Origin: a virus
DNA length: 48,276 bases
IMG/VR virus record: IMGVR_UViG_3300030390_000436
Location: 1-48,276 of that record
Direction: 5' to 3' (one strand)
In this document: positions 1-9,501 of the stretch, piece by piece
Numbering within the stretch: position 1 is the first letter of the stretch
How the letters are laid out: every line of letters begins with the position of its first letter
Notes under the pieces: generated by a model
The model's database searches: none
What the model was told of the DNA's origin: nothing
Seen by the model: the letters and a program-made list of their open reading frames with translations, nothing else
Position numbers and translations under genes: made by a program

Positions 1-167
1 ACCACAAGTCCGTAAACTGTAGCCACGGTGACATCAATCAAATGCTCACGCATATGGTATATAAACTCTATGCCTGCCTCAACATCACTGCCGCCGCCCG
101 TGCCAATGTTGATTGTTTTGGTTCCAATAGTACCAACCGTTTGACTTATCTCAATGTCGTTTTCCAT
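1..167 (-). CDS. Partial hypothetical protein, runs off the left edge
   Basis: Reading leftwards from an ATG at 167 there is an open frame of 55 codons plus two bases with no stop before the window edge. The N-terminus is polar and beta-prone (MENDIEISQTVGTIGT) with a Gly-rich patch (GTGGG), followed by an alpha-prone segment (EFIYHMREHL). It lies downstream of the holin and the small basic protein in the minus-strand late operon. The two spare bases would continue in frame into the truncated gene at the right edge if the ends were joined. Family not recognised. Confidence 0.55.
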   Translation of the reverse strand, partial: MENDIEISQTVGTIGTKTINIGTGGGSDVEAGIEFIYHMREHLIDVTVATVYGLV

Positions 168-173
168 GAGACG

Positions 174-305
174 TTACTTTTTTTTCTTGCGGGTCTTAGA
201 TTTGTTCTTAGAACCCTTGGGGCGTCCGCGTTTAGTTGAGGATTTCTTGTCCTCGGAGTCTCCCATCAAAAGATTCCACCAATAGGCCCGTGAAAACCAT
301 TTCAT
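174..305 (-). CDS. Small Lys-rich basic protein (43 aa)
   Basis: A 43-aa protein beginning MKWFSRAYWWNLLMGDSEDK and ending in a run of Lys. The middle holds an AT-hook-like core (KRGRPKGSKNK), a known minor-groove DNA-binding pattern. The start codon overlaps the holin stop as ATGA at 302-305, indicating translational coupling. The aromatic N-terminus could contact membrane and the basic tail could bind DNA, but both roles are inferences. Its stop is 7 bases from the next gene's start. Confidence 0.6.
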   Translation of the reverse strand: MKWFSRAYWWNLLMGDSEDKKSSTKRGRPKGSKNKSKTRKKKK

Positions 306-703
306 TTTGTTAATCCTTTTGCCTTTTCTACAGTTCTTAACCCGCCAATCCCGAGCATGCCCCCCAAGACTGTAAGAAGAGTACCCATATCAAACTCAGG
401 TAAATCAGGTAGATCTACCCCAGAGGCCGTTAAAACAAAAACTAATAAAGGTTGAAGCACAAAGTGATATCCAAACGCGATAGCGCATATCCACCCAACC
501 GCAGGGCGCCAACCTCCCTTGAACAAACTACCTGACGCTGCTTCAGCCTTGTTGATCTCCAACTGAGCAAGCAACGCCTGCTGGGCATGGGTATCGGACA
601 TGGTCGCTATCTCGTGGGCCAATTGAGCCTTTTGATCTTTGTCCTCGATGACTTTGTCTAGGATACCCGTGACAGGGCCAATCAAACTTGAAATGATACT
701 CAC
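302..703 (-). CDS. Holin, three-TM gene-transfer-agent type
   Basis: A 133-aa protein matching the 3-TM holin family found in gene transfer agents and many marine phages (GTA_holin_3TM). An amphipathic N-terminus (SIISSLIGPVTGILDKVIED) is followed by a charged helix, then a GGWRPAVGWICAIAFGYHF membrane segment, a second hydrophobic stretch (LQPLLVFVLTASG) and a Gly-rich third one (LLTVLGGMLGIGG). Such proteins form holes in the inner membrane so that a lysin can reach the peptidoglycan. The start is GTG at 703, overlapping the upstream stop as GTGA. The lysin is encoded far away, at 26454-26891. Confidence 0.85.
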   Translation of the reverse strand: MSIISSLIGPVTGILDKVIEDKDQKAQLAHEIATMSDTHAQQALLAQLEINKAEAASGSLFKGGWRPAVGWICAIAFGYHFVLQPLLVFVLTASGVDLPDLPEFDMGTLLTVLGGMLGIGGLRTVEKAKGLTK

Positions 704-813
704 TTCTTTTTCCTATTTTTTAACACAGTTTTCAGCGTCTTAGCTTGACCCGCATGTAACTTAGATGCTTTCTTCAAACCCTTTATAACTTTCTTGATTT
801 TCTTGTCCGTCAT
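700..813 (-). CDS. Small Lys-rich protein (37 aa)
   Basis: A 37-aa, strongly basic protein (MTDKKIKKVIKGLKKASKLH at the start, NRKKK at the end). It overlaps both neighbours by stop/start overlaps: ATGA with the EF-hand membrane protein at 810-813 and GTGA with the holin at 700-703. Those overlaps are the main evidence that it is real. It has no recognised domain. It could be a nucleic-acid-binding peptide or just a translational relay between two membrane proteins. Confidence 0.55.
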   Translation of the reverse strand: MTDKKIKKVIKGLKKASKLHAGQAKTLKTVLKNRKKK

Positions 814-1190
814 TTGGTTTCACTCCTATCGTCATATTGTATAGATGCTTTCTTCTTATCGGCCTTTGCAGAGTACGCATTGAACCCCATGAACGCAGCG
901 ACAACTCCACTAGCCGCGATTACATAGACTGAAGCAATGTCTGTTATAAGAGTGGCTGCTTTGTCAAAACCCATCATCGAAGCAAAAAGAATTATTAAAG
1001 GGTACATCAACATGCCTGCCAAAGCAAAGCCAGTAAACCTTCGCTCCGCGTTACGCTTGAGATCTTTATCAACCATCTCCAAACGTCTGTCTTCAAGAGC
1101 CAAACGGTTCCATTCGTTACGATCAATGTTTCCGTTTCCGTTTGTATCTGCTTTATCAAACTCAGTCACGGCTATCTCTCCATCTTGCAT
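810..1190 (-). CDS. EF-hand membrane protein (126 aa)
   Basis: The N-terminal 30 residues contain a canonical EF-hand loop (DTNGNGNIDRNEW), with Asp/Asn/Asp ligands and the Gly at loop position 6, so calcium binding is likely. A charged linker follows (LEMVDKDLKRNAERR). Two hydrophobic segments come next (FALAGMLMYPLIILFASMMG and IASVYVIAASGVVAAFMGF), then a Lys-rich tail. The position next to the holin suggests a calcium-sensing lysis or membrane accessory protein, which is inference. The start is ATG at 1190. Confidence 0.7.
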   Translation of the reverse strand: MQDGEIAVTEFDKADTNGNGNIDRNEWNRLALEDRRLEMVDKDLKRNAERRFTGFALAGMLMYPLIILFASMMGFDKAATLITDIASVYVIAASGVVAAFMGFNAYSAKADKKKASIQYDDRSETK

Positions 1191-1302
1191 AACTCAACGC
1201 AATGTCTTTATACCTGCTTATTATAACTATTTTTCCGTTTTTGTCTACAACGACCCATTGTGGCGTCCTAGTACGGCCTGTGTAGGTAACGTAAACAAAC
1301 AT
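1162..1302 (-). CDS. Small hypothetical protein (46 aa)
   Basis: A short beta-rich protein (MFVYVTYTGRTRTPQWVVVD, then KNGKIVIISRYKDIALSYAR). It begins 10 bases after the 157-aa gene and overlaps the start of the EF-hand gene by 29 bases. The residue pattern is protein-like rather than a shadow frame, but the Shine-Dalgarno (GACGGG) is weak. Function unknown. Confidence 0.45.
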   Translation of the reverse strand: MFVYVTYTGRTRTPQWVVVDKNGKIVIISRYKDIALSYARWRDSRD

Positions 1303-1311
1303 AAAAACCCG

Positions 1312-1785
1312 TCACCACTTGCCCCGACCTTTGCCAAGAAAATAAATAACAAGAGCGAATATCGCAACGGCAGCACCTAAGATTAAAACGCCTAATGTTA
1401 TGTCTATAATTTTTTGTCTCATCTCTTCTTTGGCGTAAACAGCATCACGTTGCGCTTTACGTTGTTGTGCCTCGATCGCCACGATTTCATTCCAAGCTGC
1501 TGGTCCATACGTCCAACTGATATGAGCCCGAAGCTCTTCACGCATTTCTTTTAGCTTCTGTTTTTTAGTCCAAATGTCCAACGCAGAAGCCTGCGTGTCA
1601 GTAAACATTTTGTACATTGGAGGTTTTTTGGCTTTCTGTTCCAAAAAATCCATGTCCGCTACAGCCTTACTCCACGTCGAAAGAGTATTGCCCATTGACG
1701 TTATATCTTTGCCAACTGCTATAGCCTTCTTTAAACCAGAAAAAGCCGCTGTAGCGGCTGTCATTGCAGTAATTGGATCAATCAT
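1312..1785 (-). CDS. Membrane-anchored virion-region protein (157 aa)
   Basis: The N-terminus is Ala/Thr-rich and amphipathic (MIDPITAMTAATAAFSGLKK). A charged, coiled-coil-prone centre follows (KKQKLKEMREEL; EAQQRKAQRDAVYAKEEMRQ), then one strong transmembrane helix near the C-terminus (ITLGVLILGAAVAIFALVIYF) and a short basic tail (GKGRGKW). The topology suggests a tail-anchored inner-membrane or virion-associated protein. It is encoded 11 bases downstream of the portal. No family name can be assigned. Confidence 0.65.
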   Translation of the reverse strand: MIDPITAMTAATAAFSGLKKAIAVGKDITSMGNTLSTWSKAVADMDFLEQKAKKPPMYKMFTDTQASALDIWTKKQKLKEMREELRAHISWTYGPAAWNEIVAIEAQQRKAQRDAVYAKEEMRQKIIDITLGVLILGAAVAIFALVIYFLGKGRGKW

Positions 1786-1796
1786 GGGACCTGCTT

Positions 1797-4283
1797 TCAG
1801 CCTCTTCGATTCAAACCTTGACGCTGAACCTCTATGCGCTCCCGATTTACATCATTCCTATTGCCAGCGATGTCCTCTTGGCTCTCGATCTTTGCAGCAT
1901 CCGTTACAGCACGTTGCTCCATCTTAGCAGCCTCTAACAATAACTCTGACTTGTCGGTATTTGATTTTCGTTCAGCGTCTTGTTGTTTGACTGCAAGCTC
2001 TTGCATGCGGATCTGTACCAGTGGATCAGACATTGGGTCCTGACCTGGCGGTATTAAGTCCGCTAATGTAGCCTGCATAATTTCTAACTGTTGTATAGCT
2101 ACAAGTTTCTCCATCTCAGCAGGGTTTTGCATCTGCTGTTGCACTTCTGCAATCTGCTGTTGAGCCGCATTCGGATCAAGCGCGCCCATCTGAACATTCA
2201 ACTGGACTTGAGAGATCAAGTTTTCAATCTCTTGCGTCACACTCTGACGTGCTTTCTGTGCAATATGTTCTTGGACGTGGGCGTAGAAGGTCCCCATAAC
2301 TTGTGGAGAGGTTGTAACTAGAGGGGTCTTCATGAACATTACATGTATTTTTATGTGTGCATCATGATCCTGATCAGGGAAAGACTGCAACAACTCACCC
2401 ATTAAAGCACGAGCGTTCTCAACCGCGGGGTCAAGTGGCTGTGGTTGTGGTGTTGGTGGCAGGATCTCGTCTATGTTTTGTACTTCTAGAGCCATATACA
2501 TGCGACGATACGCCGCATGCAGATTGTGCATCTGTGGGTTCGACTGAGCTAATTGCAACTGAGTTTGCGCCAAAGTAACACGTTGAGCCATCGAGAAGAT
2601 GTTTGGATCACTAACCGGTATGATATCTACACGCCCGTCAAAATCCGTCGCCATAATTGTACGTTCGGCGCCGGCCACGTCGTAAGGATATTCTTGCGGT
2701 AAGTTGTCTGCAAAGATCCGCGCTAGGATACGAAACTCTGTTTTCTGTGAATAGTGTAGCCGTTTGTGAATCGCAGACATCACTTTCATGCCACGCTCCA
2801 GCATAGCCATAGTAGTACCAACTGGAGTTTCTTGATTCATGTTGTTGGTCTGTTCGTCTGCTAAAGAAACAAACCGGCGTCCGCCCTCAATCAGCGCGCC
2901 TAGAAGTTGTGCTAGAGTAGCTGAAGGTTCTTTGTATGGTAGAGGAATAATAGAGTCCCGAATGTTGCCACCAGGAGCATCAATGTCCCGCCATTCTCCA
3001 GGTTGTAAAGGCTCGTCATCGTTACGAACCTTTACCCCCCGAGCCTTGAAACCCGCTGGGAGGTTGGCGAGTGTTCCGGCATCGATCAACTGGCGTAAAA
3101 TACTGGTAGCCGCACGACCCAATCCACCAATCATGTGAATTAGCCCGAAGCCATAAAACCCCAAGCCAGGCATAAACTTATAATGAACGAAGTACTGACG
3201 CTTCTTAGCAAGCTCAGTGCCTTCCTCATAGTTCCTACGGATAGAGAGTATGTCCCCTGATGATTCATCTAAGGTTACGATATACGGAAGTTGAATACCC
3301 GTAGGCTCTCCGTTAGGATCCATGTCCTCAAAACCCTCAAGGTCTAAATCAACATGCATCTCTAGTAATGTGTAGACTTCATCTGAGTAGGTCTTGGATA
3401 TACCTTGGATCTCGTCAACTTTCTGACGAACCTCGTCAAGTTCTCCGTCACCCACCTTTAACTCAACATCACGATAGAATCCTGCAACCTGCATCTTACG
3501 AACTTGGTTGTAGTCCATACGCAAAACATGCGTGACCCTAGATGCTGTGTTTAAATCCGACGCCGAGTAAGGCACAACCAGATCTTGTGCCGGAATAAAC
3601 TTAGCTACAGACCGTTGCTTGGCCTCGTCAAAGTAAACTTTTTTAAATGTAGATCCCGATAACGGTAAATAAAATAGTAGTTGATCCATATCAGGATCGT
3701 ATTCGTCCATAACTTCCATGATCTGAAAGTTCATGTATTGCTTTACACGGTGCGCTTGAGCCTCACGTTCAGCGTCCTGCTTGCCCATTACCTGAGTCTG
3801 AACAGGCCCACCAGCCGGTAATAGCTCCTTGTAGGCTTGTGCTTGGAATTGGGTCACACTCTCCGCTATAAGTGGGTGAGTGACGCCAGAGGCCCCTTGG
3901 AACGGCTCTGAGCGTTCTTGCTGTCTAATGCCTAGCTGATCCAGTCCCTTGGTGTATGCTTCTTCCCACTCGGACCGAGACACTTGGTCATCTTGGTACG
4001 AACCTCTAAGGTCTGAAGATAACTCTCCCATGTACCCATCGTCTAAATACTCAGCGAGATTAGCCTCATGCTCCATAGGAGCCTCGGCCTCGGCTTGCTC
4101 AATCATGTCCGCAAGTGCTTGAACCATCGCGGTTCCGTCTGCGTTCTGTATAACTTCAGCCCCACCAGAGAAATCTTCCGGAGTATCTAAGGGAATGTCT
4201 ACCGAAGGCAGCATGTCATCAGGACCACCCTGCATTGCGCCGGTGTCTACAAGTGAGCCCATGGGGCGTGGTGGCAAAGCCAT
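1797..4283 (-). CDS. Portal protein, P22-like
   Basis: An 828-aa protein resembling the long portal proteins of P22-like podoviruses. The N-terminal third carries the typical portal core (EPFQGASGVTHPLIAESVTQ; FQAQAYKELLP; PLSGSTFKKVYFDEAKQRSV). The C-terminal third is Gln-rich and helical (QIAEVQQQMQNPAEMEKL), as expected for a barrel or crown. The portal forms the dodecameric DNA gate at the capsid vertex and docks the terminase. I chose the ATG at 4283, which overlaps the terminase stop as TGATG and has AAGGGAG 8 bases upstream. A TTG at 4286 is the alternative. Confidence 0.85.
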   Translation of the reverse strand: MALPPRPMGSLVDTGAMQGGPDDMLPSVDIPLDTPEDFSGGAEVIQNADGTAMVQALADMIEQAEAEAPMEHEANLAEYLDDGYMGELSSDLRGSYQDDQVSRSEWEEAYTKGLDQLGIRQQERSEPFQGASGVTHPLIAESVTQFQAQAYKELLPAGGPVQTQVMGKQDAEREAQAHRVKQYMNFQIMEVMDEYDPDMDQLLFYLPLSGSTFKKVYFDEAKQRSVAKFIPAQDLVVPYSASDLNTASRVTHVLRMDYNQVRKMQVAGFYRDVELKVGDGELDEVRQKVDEIQGISKTYSDEVYTLLEMHVDLDLEGFEDMDPNGEPTGIQLPYIVTLDESSGDILSIRRNYEEGTELAKKRQYFVHYKFMPGLGFYGFGLIHMIGGLGRAATSILRQLIDAGTLANLPAGFKARGVKVRNDDEPLQPGEWRDIDAPGGNIRDSIIPLPYKEPSATLAQLLGALIEGGRRFVSLADEQTNNMNQETPVGTTMAMLERGMKVMSAIHKRLHYSQKTEFRILARIFADNLPQEYPYDVAGAERTIMATDFDGRVDIIPVSDPNIFSMAQRVTLAQTQLQLAQSNPQMHNLHAAYRRMYMALEVQNIDEILPPTPQPQPLDPAVENARALMGELLQSFPDQDHDAHIKIHVMFMKTPLVTTSPQVMGTFYAHVQEHIAQKARQSVTQEIENLISQVQLNVQMGALDPNAAQQQIAEVQQQMQNPAEMEKLVAIQQLEIMQATLADLIPPGQDPMSDPLVQIRMQELAVKQQDAERKSNTDKSELLLEAAKMEQRAVTDAAKIESQEDIAGNRNDVNRERIEVQRQGLNRRG

Positions 4284-5746
4284 CAATAATACTCCCTTTT
4301 CTTAGGAACGAAGTCGTCCCCTAGGTCTTCGCCGTTGAGCGATATAAAACCGCCCTGTCGAAAACGCATCAGTGCTAGTGTCATGCTATCACAATAGTCG
4401 TCATGATCGCCATTAGGAAATGACACCACCTCTTCTATAACTTCATCAGCAAACTTTTTGTCCGCCGGTGCCCACACAACACCCGCTTCAAACAAGGGGG
4501 CAACCATGTGCATTCGTGTCACCTTATCACGACCTTTGCCTGGTGAGAACCCTAATGCTGGTATTCCTCGCTGGCGTAACTCGTCAATCAAAGGCTGACC
4601 ACTGGCCTTGGCCTCTACAATTACCATGTCTGGGTCCCAGTATTCGTGTTCTTCGTAGGCAACTTCCTTTAACTCAGGAAAATTCCACCTTCCGCGCTGG
4701 GCATCCAGCAAAACAACGTTGTCTGGTCCACCATCCTCCGGTTTAAACACCCCCCAAGTTGTAATAGCAGAGTAATCCGCGGTTTCTTTCTTAGAAAACG
4801 CCGTATCATACGCCTGTAATATGTAATCTAGGCGGGGAATCTTCTCTTCTTCCCACGTTTTCCACCATTCTCGCTTGATAATAGAGGATCCCGAAGATGT
4901 TGGCTCTTGCTGCCACTGGGCAGACCATTTTCCTACAGGCAATGACGCTTTAATGCCTAACAGCGCGTCCTTTTCCCAGAACTCCGGCCATAACGGCTTG
5001 CCACTAGGCAGAATTGCAGGAAATTCTACAACTTCCCACTTGTCAGACATGATATCACTGCCCTGCTGGGCCAATAATCTACCTGTCAAGTCTTTTTTAC
5101 CCCATCGAGTCATAACAATTATGATAGAACCACCAGGTTGTAGACGCTGACGGGGGCCAGAGGTGTACCATTCGTATGCGTGGTCGAATGCAGTCTCGCT
5201 TAACGCATCTTGTTCCGAATGAGGGTCGTCAATGACAAGCAGGTCCGCACCACGGCCCGTGATGGCGGCTCCCACACCCGCCGCAAAGTACTCCGCACCC
5301 TTGTCAGTGCCCCATTTACCCGCGCCTTTATTGTCTTCTTTAAGGTTTGTGTCTGGAAATATTTCTTTATACGCTGGATCATCGATTAAATCCCTTACTT
5401 TTCTACCAAACCGCACAGCAAGCTCAGTGTTGTGCGTAGCTTGTATGATTTTCAACTTCGGATTACGTCCCAAGAACCAAGCAGGCATCAAGTAACTGGC
5501 AAACTCAGACTTGGAGTGACGAGGTGGCATGTTAATAATCAGACGTTTGCACTCTCCGCGCGCAACAGCCTCAAGCTTTTCAGCTATAACGCGATGATGA
5601 GCGCCCTCGATGAAGTTATCATACACATGATGAGCAAACGGCATGAAGCGTTCGTATGCTTCTTCTTGTAGATCTAACCGCTTTTTGGCTTCCGTCAGAG
5701 CTAAAATCTCTTTTAGAGCCTCTTCGGGTAGTGCCTGTAGGTTCAT
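4283..5746 (-). CDS. Terminase large subunit
   Basis: A 487-aa DNA-packaging motor with an N-terminal ATPase and a C-terminal RNase H-like nuclease. Visible motifs are a Walker A variant MPPRHSKSE (about residues 73-81), Walker B LLVIDDPHS (169-177), a coupling segment IIIVMTRWG, and nuclease acidic residues in QAYDTAFS (Asp314), VIVEAKASG and HDDYCDSM. The length is normal for the family. It overlaps the 1252-aa gene upstream (ATGA) and the portal downstream. The small subunit is encoded separately, at 13251-13820. Confidence 0.93.
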   Translation of the reverse strand: MNLQALPEEALKEILALTEAKKRLDLQEEAYERFMPFAHHVYDNFIEGAHHRVIAEKLEAVARGECKRLIINMPPRHSKSEFASYLMPAWFLGRNPKLKIIQATHNTELAVRFGRKVRDLIDDPAYKEIFPDTNLKEDNKGAGKWGTDKGAEYFAAGVGAAITGRGADLLVIDDPHSEQDALSETAFDHAYEWYTSGPRQRLQPGGSIIIVMTRWGKKDLTGRLLAQQGSDIMSDKWEVVEFPAILPSGKPLWPEFWEKDALLGIKASLPVGKWSAQWQQEPTSSGSSIIKREWWKTWEEEKIPRLDYILQAYDTAFSKKETADYSAITTWGVFKPEDGGPDNVVLLDAQRGRWNFPELKEVAYEEHEYWDPDMVIVEAKASGQPLIDELRQRGIPALGFSPGKGRDKVTRMHMVAPLFEAGVVWAPADKKFADEVIEEVVSFPNGDHDDYCDSMTLALMRFRQGGFISLNGEDLGDDFVPKKREYY

Positions 5747-8700
5747 GCTCTACGCCTTCTAGCCGCCGCTCCATAATTCGGGTTTGGATTAGGTCTGTAG
5801 TAAGCACCCGCCGTTGGTCTAACTTTCTCAGGCATGTCGTCAGTACTCTGACAACGCCACGTACCGTTTACTTGAACCGCCTCAAATCCATCAGGACATT
5901 CAAACGGAGCATCCTCTTCAACAGCTACGTCATCGTCATCGTTGTCATCAACATTGATAGGTGGATCAATCTCAACAACTACATCTTCATCGTCATCAAC
6001 ATCTACCGGCTCATCTACTTCTATAGTAATTTCATCTTCATCGTCCGGTTGAACCACTGGCTGTACAAAGGTTTTGTCTACAACGGTTTCTGGTTCAGTA
6101 ACAATTTGCTCAACTACAGGAGGAACTTGAACAACCACGGGTCTCGTAGTGTTAGGATCAGTGACAACCACCTCAGTAGTGTTGGTAGTGCCATCAATCG
6201 TTACGTTTTCATTTACAGGAACGTTGACCTCAGTAGTAACATCAGTCGGAGTAATAACCTCTCCCTCGTTGATAAACACTTCTGTCTCAGTGGGGTTTGC
6301 TGCGTCCACCTCCATACTGCTAGTCGTACCCTCAATAATCGGGCTCTCGATCGCCGGACTTGTATCTCTTGTTACTACGGCGTTGTCCGCGTCTAAGATC
6401 TCGCCTTGAAGACCACCTACTTCACTCTGACTTGTGTCAAGCGTAGCAATGCCCGTGTTCGCGGTATTTGCAGGAACAACATTTGTTCCTGTTCCGCTAA
6501 CCGGAACCAACGATGTAGTCGAAGCATCGCTTTTTGGTACTACTTTAAAGTTTGGATTACTAACTCTGTCCCTTAGTTCTGCGATAATTTGAGCCGGCAT
6601 CGTTCCTGTACCAGGTCCACTAACAATACCATTCTCTCTTGCAATTCTTAGCAGGTCACTTTGAGAAGTGCTTCCACTATTAACAAAGTCAACAGCGGCC
6701 TGTGTTACGGTGCTAGTGTTAACACCAGCGGGTGCTGTTCCATCCATTTGAAACTGAGGTACTCCAGTACCAATTGATTGGATTTGATCAGGTACGCCCA
6801 TCGCAGTCTCTGCCAGTGTAGCGACTTCCTGTACAGACAGGTTGTTCGCGGCGGCTATCTCTTGCGCGGTCTCTATAGTCAGTCCACCCTCTTGGGCAAC
6901 TTCCTGCGCGATAGTGTCGATGATAGATTGTTCTTGAGAAACGGCATCCGTAGCCGCTGTTTCAGTAACAGGTTGAGCAATCGGACTAGCCGTGACCGAC
7001 GCAGGTAGAGTTGATACATTCGGATTAAACGCACCGCCCGTACCTAGCGCCGACAATCCAGAAGGTTGTGCGGTGTTCACAGCAGAGTCAGTAGTTGGTG
7101 TCTGTAACGCCGGAACATCAACCGTGATATTCGTACCTGGAATCGTGATCTGATCAATGTTTGTAGTAACATTCGGTGGCGCAATCGCAGAGATGTCTAC
7201 AAACGGTGTCGTGTCTACGGTTGCCGGCGCCGGAAGTTGTGGCACAACCTGAGTTGTTGGGGCCGTAATCGTTGTAGGTGTGCCGGATATAACTCCAGAT
7301 GCAACACTGGCATCAGGAGCCGCAATCTGCGCTGGGGCAGTTGACGTAACATTCGGCGGAACGATGTCCGTAAACACAGCGTCAATAACATCTTGGTTTG
7401 TGCTAGGTTGTGCCGGTCCGGTAGGAGTGGCAATAACCGGTTGTGCGTCTAGAACCGTGCCGTCTTGAGAAAATATCTCTGGAGATGTCTGATTAGCTAC
7501 ATCCACGCTAGTACCAGGTTGTGCCGGAGCTACGGTCGAAACCGTAGGAGCAACAGAAGTCCCCGCAATCCCAGTTGTGTCAGATAACGCTGTCCTCTGT
7601 GCGGCAGTTAAACCAGTGCCGCCACCACTAGGTGGGGTGGCTACAGTTTCAATACCCGAAGGTGTGCCGCCAGTTCCACTAATATTAGACGTGTCCGACA
7701 AAGCAGCCCGTTGTGCCGCCGTCAGAGTCGTAGCACCGCCACCTAACACGCCCCCAACAAGAGCCGCGTCGGCATCTACGGTAGGTGTGAAAAATCTATT
7801 AACATTAGACTCAACAATCGTAGGTTCACTAACCCCTTCTTCCAAAGCACCGAGACCCGCAGCGGCAACAAGTTGCCCCGTCAGTCCGCCAGGAACTAAT
7901 TTAGTAAAGCCTAAAGATTCGATAGCACCAGATGCAGCGGCAAGAGGAATAACTCTGTCAATGTAATCTCTCTTTATAGCCTCGGCTTGATTAAGGCTAA
8001 CATTCCCAAATTCCCCCGCATCAATCTTATTTTGGATCCGGCTCTCAACTTCATTGGAAAGTTCTCCAACAGTCAACGTACCACCAAGAGTTATACCCGC
8101 AACAGGGTTCGCTATCGTTGTACCAGCCACAGCCCCAACAATCGGGGCGCCGTAAATAACTTCTGCAAGCAATGCCGCAGGATCAGGACCAAAGCCACCC
8201 GTTCCAAAAATAGCACGGTCCTTTGCTTGACCTAGTGTAGTGTCAGAAATACCCGCTAATGTCGCTGCACTAGCCGCGCCAATGTCATCAGAAACGCCGC
8301 TCAAGTAATTAGCAACTCGGTTATCGGTCCCAGCAACTTGGGACACAATCTGCGGATTCTCGCCTAAAGCCTTTGCAAAACCGAAGTCAATCTCCGGAAT
8401 TACATTACCACTTGAATCAAGTTGCGGTATACCTTGGTTGTAGCCATATCCGTATGTTTGCGCGGGATCAAAGAAATCAATAATGTTCGCCGCGGCATCA
8501 ACCGCCAACTCTCCACCCTTCTGAGCCCCAGCTTTCAACAATCCGCCAGTACCAGAACCCGTAGCATCCCTCTGTGCAGTGATAATAGCGGCACCAGGAT
8601 TTACTGCGGCACCAGCGCCACCGTAAAATGAATCGTCAACCTGACCTACAGTGTTAGCTCCGCTGCCATCGGCTCCTGTTAAATAAGCAGGACTGGACGA

Positions 8701-9501
8701 AAGAACGTCCTGACCGGACTCATACCCAATTCTCGGGTTGGTGCTTGTATTAACAACCGGTGTAATCGTAGGAGTCTCAACCGTAGGGGTGCCGATCGTG
8801 TTAATAAGGGCACCGCCGTCCGTCGCTCCAGTCACCGCATCAACAAGATTGCCGTCACTGCCAATCCCCATCGTATCTGACAGTAACGGGTTGCTACCGG
8901 CCTCAGTAAGTTTAACAGAAGGAACGCCCGTGTTGTTTAACAAGTCAACTATGGAGCCACTGGTCGAAGGATCGTTAGCTTGCTCCAGAGTAATCTGACC
9001 GGTGTTTAAAAGGTCCTCAATAGTTTCACCTGCCACACGTTCCGCATTGGTCACCGAAACAGGAGTGTCGTCCGTCTGATTGTTATAAAAAGTTGCTTGG
9101 TCCGTTCCAAACGCTTCGCGCTCATAATCAGATATGTTACTTGCAGGAGCCACGGTCGTAGGATTTGCGCCAGATAAGCTAGTCTGCCCCGCAGCCGTCA
9201 TGCTCGATGCATACTCACGCATCGCATCCGCATTGCTGGTTCCGCCGCCGCCGCCGCCCGAGTCAACAATGTCGTTACGCTCCGCAACTAAACCATTTAA
9301 TTCATTCGTCCAAGCACCGCCAGACGCATCCAAGGCTGCGTTAATCTCCGCTTGAACATCCGCCTGAGATCTTGAAGCCGTAGTTGTGGTCGTCGTCGTC
9401 GTATTGTCGTCGTCGTCGCTTCCGCCGCCACCGCCACCGCCGCCATCACCTCCACCAAACACAATCTGAGGTCCAAAACCCATCATTTTAAGCAGCCGCA
9501 T
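5743..9501 (-). CDS. Very large acidic, Thr/Asn/Val-rich protein (1252 aa)
   Basis: Unrecognised. The N-terminus has runs of Gly, Asp and Thr (around residues 18-42). Around residues 450-490 a hydrophobic Gly/Ala stretch (APIVGAVAGTTIANPVAGIT) could insert into membrane. Two similar segments near residues 605 and 635 (LTAAQRAALSDT and LTAAQRTALSDT) form a short internal repeat. A very acidic section (about 1145-1205) leads to a Cys pair (CPDGFEAVQVNGTWRCQ) and an Arg-rich end. I prefer the ATG at 9501 because AAAGG sits 8 bases upstream; the ATG at 9510 is too close to it. It may be a virion or ejected protein and could be the substrate of the acyltransferase gene just upstream. Confidence 0.75.
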   Translation of the reverse strand: MRLLKMMGFGPQIVFGGGDGGGGGGGGSDDDDNTTTTTTTTASRSQADVQAEINAALDASGGAWTNELNGLVAERNDIVDSGGGGGGTSNADAMREYASSMTAAGQTSLSGANPTTVAPASNISDYEREAFGTDQATFYNNQTDDTPVSVTNAERVAGETIEDLLNTGQITLEQANDPSTSGSIVDLLNNTGVPSVKLTEAGSNPLLSDTMGIGSDGNLVDAVTGATDGGALINTIGTPTVETPTITPVVNTSTNPRIGYESGQDVLSSSPAYLTGADGSGANTVGQVDDSFYGGAGAAVNPGAAIITAQRDATGSGTGGLLKAGAQKGGELAVDAAANIIDFFDPAQTYGYGYNQGIPQLDSSGNVIPEIDFGFAKALGENPQIVSQVAGTDNRVANYLSGVSDDIGAASAATLAGISDTTLGQAKDRAIFGTGGFGPDPAALLAEVIYGAPIVGAVAGTTIANPVAGITLGGTLTVGELSNEVESRIQNKIDAGEFGNVSLNQAEAIKRDYIDRVIPLAAASGAIESLGFTKLVPGGLTGQLVAAAGLGALEEGVSEPTIVESNVNRFFTPTVDADAALVGGVLGGGATTLTAAQRAALSDTSNISGTGGTPSGIETVATPPSGGGTGLTAAQRTALSDTTGIAGTSVAPTVSTVAPAQPGTSVDVANQTSPEIFSQDGTVLDAQPVIATPTGPAQPSTNQDVIDAVFTDIVPPNVTSTAPAQIAAPDASVASGVISGTPTTITAPTTQVVPQLPAPATVDTTPFVDISAIAPPNVTTNIDQITIPGTNITVDVPALQTPTTDSAVNTAQPSGLSALGTGGAFNPNVSTLPASVTASPIAQPVTETAATDAVSQEQSIIDTIAQEVAQEGGLTIETAQEIAAANNLSVQEVATLAETAMGVPDQIQSIGTGVPQFQMDGTAPAGVNTSTVTQAAVDFVNSGSTSQSDLLRIARENGIVSGPGTGTMPAQIIAELRDRVSNPNFKVVPKSDASTTSLVPVSGTGTNVVPANTANTGIATLDTSQSEVGGLQGEILDADNAVVTRDTSPAIESPIIEGTTSSMEVDAANPTETEVFINEGEVITPTDVTTEVNVPVNENVTIDGTTNTTEVVVTDPNTTRPVVVQVPPVVEQIVTEPETVVDKTFVQPVVQPDDEDEITIEVDEPVDVDDDEDVVVEIDPPINVDDNDDDDVAVEEDAPFECPDGFEAVQVNGTWRCQSTDDMPEKVRPTAGAYYRPNPNPNYGAAARRRRA

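Noticed and set aside
5656-6396. Long rightward frame opposite the acidic protein (246 codons)
   Set aside because: It is antisense to low-complexity coding sequence, with Asn/Arg/Val/Ile runs produced by the opposite strand.
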